This document shows, piece by piece, positions 59,741 through 64,000 of a DNA stretch of 64,000 nt (its first letter is position 1; each line of letters begins with the position of its first letter). This stretch comes from Echinostoma caproni. Lineage: Eukaryota > Platyhelminthes > Trematoda > Plagiorchiida > Echinostomatidae. Location: NCBI GenBank assembly GCA_900618425.1, contig UZAN01039570.1, positions 19,977 through 83,976 of the forward strand, read 5' to 3'. A program made the translations under genes and the position numbers. Below the pieces are notes generated by a model. That model saw only the letters and a list, made by a program, of their open reading frames with translations. It was not told where the DNA came from and searched no databases.

Positions 59741-61787
59741 AAACCTTGAATTACTTAATACGGTTTGTCCAAAGTGCTTCTAATTAGCATTTCAGTCGAA
59801 AATTCACATTCCTTAAGTGATTATCGACAATTATGGTGGGATCAGTGTTCGATCACCCACCTCCAAACCCATCAAATCCGATTTGAAACGCACTGAAAAC
59901 CTAATTTGGCTATCATCCAGTGTTGTTTCCCTGAGGTACATAATTTGCCATAATCGATCAGTTTGTAAAGCTTGTTCACCACATGTTTGTTTTTCCAGTG
60001 CACCTATCCGAACTAATTACTCATTGTTATAAGATTTATGTGGCTTGCGAGGTCCAATGAAATGGATATCTGATGTTAATTCTTATTTTAAAATTCATTT
60101 GTATTTAATTTCAACAAAGCTGAGGATACATTTGTAGAACGTATGTTTTGAATACTCTCACTTCAACATTCTTATCAACAAAAAATACCACAAGCATAGT
60201 ACACAATTATATGACAACGAAATAGGATTCCATCAAAAACGGCGTTGTAAGCGATTTCATAAGCCAGTATACATCGAATAGAAATCAGCATTTGATCATA
60301 TAGCTGGTTGACAAAAATAAACGTACGAAGGCAAAACATACTGATCTTTCTAGCTCCAGTTCTACAGTAGATAACAAGCACAATGTAAAAACAGAATAGT
60401 GGTGAGTCGAACCCTGCTGATCAATCGCCGGAAACATAAGAAAATAATTTCGAGATTTGCACAGGCGAACAACCTTGGTTCAGTCGGCCTCGCCCAGTGC
60501 AGACTAGCACTATCATTTACGCGAAATATATGCTTGTTTTTACGGAATAACATAATATATAAATTCTTCCCCTATTGTAGATAAGAGCCATGGCAGGGTT
60601 ATTTTAACTAACAAAACTTTGACCACGTGTAGAACGACTAACAACGGAAATGCGGCATCTACATTTTATTTACTGGGAAACATTACCAGCACTGATTTCT
60701 TTCCAACACATTTTTGAACTGTATTTGTCTTTTCTGAATGTGTACCAAAGTATATTCGTCATATTGTTCACTGGCCTTCTCACTCCTCAGTAAGCTTTTA
60801 GGTGCTTGCATGCTTTCACTCTAAATCCAATGAACAATATCAAACTAAGAAATATCAAAGAACTTATTAAGATTCATACAAGGACAGTCATTCAAAAATA
60901 ATCTCAATTGAGTTGCTATGAGAACGTACATAAGCAAATTAACTCGTCTATTAATTTGTGTGCTCAGAATCATTTGGAATCGATTTCAGTTCAGTAGTTT
61001 TACTGAAAAGATGATTGTTTATTTGAACGAGAAAATGAAAAAGTAAATTTAGTTCTATGACGAATGATCTACATTCAGTAGAACAGGCTAACTAAAAATT
61101 TGTGAATTCAATATTTTTCTATCTCCTAGATACTTGAGGCACTGTGTAATAAGTGTCATCGTGACAATTTGCAACTTTACCAAAATTGATTTTCAGTGGT
61201 ATGTTTGAAGTAACATTTGTTTTTCACTTCCTACCTGATCGATAAATTTTAGTTTAATATAACCTTTTACATTGAAATACCATTCCCAAAAGGTATTATC
61301 TTCCCGCTGAACAGCAAAATGACATTTGCACCCAACTCGAAAGCAGTACATGAAAACATGAGTTTTACATCCTAGAATTTGGTCATTTCACAATATTCAT
61401 GCATGCGGTCAAATCCATGAATCAAATGATACATTCGTAGGAACTTCCGAAATACTTTGTGGTATTTAACACAGAAGTACACGTTCTAGCACTAGAAGTG
61501 TACTACAAACAGCCACATTCGAGATTATATACGTACAAAACTGGTTAAAACGTGAAAAGCGATGCGTTTAAATGATATATATTTTACATATGTTTTACAC
61601 CGGCTTGCGGGCAAGCAAGGTGCCAATGCCACAAGAATGTTAAAAATGACAATAACTTGAGGGGGTTGGGATACAGGACCTAAGAAAAAAGATGGAACTT
61701 TTGAAATGGAAAATTACGAATAAACAGGATAATTGTTTTGTGTTTCACCGTACACGTTTTGAAATCTTTTTGTCAGTTTATCGTTTT
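59741..61787. other. Non-coding stretch, no gene seen
   Basis: AT-rich DNA. The last few hundred bases may include the 3' UTR of the minus-strand LINE that ends at 61788. I support no other feature. Confidence 0.45.
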
Positions 61788-64000
61788 TTAGGGGGCGCGA
61801 GACTTCGACAAGTAGACCGTACAGCATTTGCGCCACTGACTTCTATTCTGGGCCATACCTCTTAGCGTCTCTTACCAACAACAATCCTCATCCCTTAGGC
61901 CCAAAAGTGGAAGGCTGGGTGCATCAAGCGAAGCCAAAGCTGATGCCAGCTTCTTCATAACTCTATTCCATGTCATGGTCTGACCGCCGAGGTGCCTCTC
62001 CCATCCTTTTCCGGCACGTGCAAAGAGAGCAGTGAAAGGTAGTCGATGGGGCGACATACGCGATACGTGACCAGGCCTTCGGAGGCGGTATAGAGCGATT
62101 ACCTCTGCTAGAGAACGACAATCCACATCCAACACACGTCACTACTAACACAGTGTTCGCACCAGACACGAGCAATGCTTCGGAGACATCGGTGGTCGAA
62201 TGCAGAAAGTCGATTAGCATCATCAACGCGGAGAGGCCAGGTCTCGCAATCGTGAAGCAAAACGCGGTGATGCACACCCTTCCCTTAAGGGACAATCGGA
62301 TGTCATGGCGGCACCACAAGTGTCGCAGCTTGGTGCAAGCTGCTGTTGCTTCCGCTATTCCTGACGTGATCTCCTCCCCAACACCAACACCAACTGAGAT
62401 CAAGATCCCGAAGTACATAAGCTCTCAACACCTTCCAGATGATCACCACAGAAGGTGAGTGCAGGCACAGGCTCCTGCCAGTCTTGAACAAGCACTTTGA
62501 ATTTGGAATGTGCAAAGCAGATACCATTCTTGGATACCTCGATCGCCAAGCGGTTCAAAGCTTCTTGGACTACCTGTGTGTTTTCACCCAGCAAAGCGAT
62601 GTTATCGGCACATTCTAAGTCAAGAACTCTGTTCCCTGGGAGTTTGACTCAACCGTTTATCAGACCAGTCAAAGCATTCCGTAGAACACCTTCCATGACA
62701 AAGTTGAAAAGATTGGGGATATACGGCAGACTAGCGGAACTCCACTTGAAATGGCGAAGGATGACGAAAGCTGGTCATAGGCCCTAATCCGGCCTGAGGT
62801 ATGACGATACAACTCTTTGAGGATCGACACATTCTTCTCAGGTACTCTATTCCTCAACCAACAGTTCCATAGTGCGGCCCTGTTGACAGATTCGAAGGCC
62901 TATGTCTAAGCACACAATGATCATTGGTCTTTGATAATCATGACAGTGCTTTAGCAGCTGTCGGAGGGTGAAGATTTGATCGATGCGTCCACGACAGGCG
63001 CAAAACCCAGCCTGCTCCTCGCGGGTCCGCTACTCACGCATAGTGTACAATCGGTGGAGAATGACAGACGCCAACAGCTTTAACGCTATGAAGATTAGAC
63101 TTATACCCGTATGATTGACGCAGTCATTGCGCGGGCCCTTTTTGAAGATGGGGATGACAGTCGATTCACCCCACGAGGAGGGAACCTGTTCAGTGTTCCA
63201 CACTTTAGAAAACAGAATTTGTAGTTCTCTAACAAGCTTTATTCCGCCATCTTTAAATAGAGCAGGAGGAAGGCCATCGGAGCCCGGCGCTTTGTGACAT
63301 CTCAAGGCTTGGATTTCCCGACGGATTTCCGCCTCAGAAGGTGGGTCTGTTGTGACGGACCATGGGATGTGTTCCGGAATAGCTGTGTGAGGAGCTGACA
63401 CTGGTGGCCAGCTAAACAATGCTTTGGAGTGCTCCTCCTAGCCTGTAAGACGTCGCTGTTGATTGTGAATGGACGAACCATCTACTTCGAAGATAATTTC
63501 GCTCACATCCAAGGCTTTCCTACTAGTGACCCGGATGAGATGGAACAGATAACGGGAATTGCCCATGGCGGCAGCAAATTCAATCTCTGATGCAATTTGA
63601 GTCCACTGGATCTCACGGTCTCTGTGTAGGCTTGCGTTGATGTTACGATTCATTGCTTGTCGTATTTCATTATGCTCGCTGCCTGTCGGGATTGATCGGC
63701 GTGCGTCGAGAAGGCGCAGAGATTCCCCAGAAACCCAGGGTGTCGCAGCACGACGTGTCAGACCGTAATTAACTAAACCAGCAGAATACAGAGCATTCTT
63801 GATAAGTGATCAGTGCTGGTTAACGTCATCAGATGGGGTTGGTTCTAGCTTTTTAGCCAGCGCGTTCCACAAGACAGGGGTGCTGGTTCAGACAACCTAT
63901 CACAGTCTAACCGTCTTTGTGTCGTGCGTTTGAAACGCCCGTCGAAGCACATGGACAGCTCGGCTCAAACTAACGCGTGGTCGGATTCAAGGGGAGTTCT
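61788..64000 (-). pseudogene. Non-LTR retrotransposon (endonuclease/reverse transcriptase), broken
   Basis: A large minus-strand LINE open at the window edge, which cuts the endonuclease domain (SDHALV near 63980). Downstream follow the linker (63653-63438) and, after a single in-frame TAG, the RT start 63419-63030 with CHKAPGSDGLPPALFKDGG and VIPIFKKGPRN. Then come EEQAGF and VCLDI (motif A), where a frameshift follows, and AFESVNRAALW. 62857-62669 holds ILKELYRHTSGRIRAYDQL and SSGV. Motif C appears as LECADNIALL (62601-62612, CADN for YADD). 62418-61963 begins with YFGILISVGVGVGEEI and LRHLWCRHDIRLSLKGRV. 62135-61872 has GHVSRMSPHRLP, GGQTMTW and the C-terminus, ending at a TAA near 61788. 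Frameshifts and the lost catalytic Asp make it inactive. The family is very common in fluke genomes; I do not assign a clade. Confidence 0.9.

Overview
The window looks like a piece of a digenean trematode (fluke) draft nuclear genome. The evidence is a large cadherin-superfamily exon with a consensus splice donor, AT-rich non-coding DNA with very long intergenic or intronic stretches, tRNA-derived SINEs, hammerhead-ribozyme repeats, and decayed Penelope-like, CR1-like and endonuclease/reverse-transcriptase LINEs of the kind common in flukes. There is no bacterial gene organisation. The species cannot be named from this sequence. Two N gaps (6062-6600, 38891-39381) and five single Ns mark contig joins; at several of them the flanking sequence is duplicated.

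Layout. 1-5.8 kb: mostly featureless AT-rich DNA with one SINE head (about 1845-1920, minus). 5.8-7.6 kb: SINE cluster, an AT microsatellite running into a gap, and a 168-bp inverted repeat (6665-6832 / 7270-7437) enclosing a ribozyme-bearing SINE relic. 10.6-13.1 kb: a nearly full-length but broken Penelope-like element (PLE) with about 125-bp inverted terminal arms. 14.5-14.8 kb: an unrecognised possible exon on the plus strand. 16.5-19.0 kb (minus): the one secure host coding exon, encoding a signal peptide, five complete extracellular cadherin repeats and the start of a sixth. 21.2-21.8 kb: two degraded ribozyme-SINE copies. 22.55-22.80 kb and 32.26-32.43 kb: two candidate plus-strand exons whose splice phases agree. 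25.4-28.4 kb: a CR1-like LINE split by a 1,035-bp insert that begins GT and ends AG and contains a 425-bp duplication. 29.6-29.8 kb: a SINE with an apparently intact hammerhead ribozyme. 35.6, 36.75 and 47.1 kb: three copies of a second tRNA-derived SINE. 42.6-43.4, 45.2-45.6 and 52.3-52.7 kb: three further PLE fragments. 59.4-59.7 kb: C-terminal end of a CR1-like LINE (minus). 61.8-64.0 kb: a large LINE reverse-transcriptase pseudogene (minus) running off the window.

The host gene is a protocadherin-like adhesion receptor. Its donor site at 16510-16511 shows that the gene continues, but no further cadherin exon is visible in the remaining 16.5 kb, so the next intron is very long or an exon lies in a gap. 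Everything else that is recognisable is mobile DNA. The most interesting theme is self-cleaving RNA: one intact and several decayed hammerhead motifs occur in SINE copies, and the 3' half of a hammerhead is conserved in the terminal arms of the Penelope-like elements.
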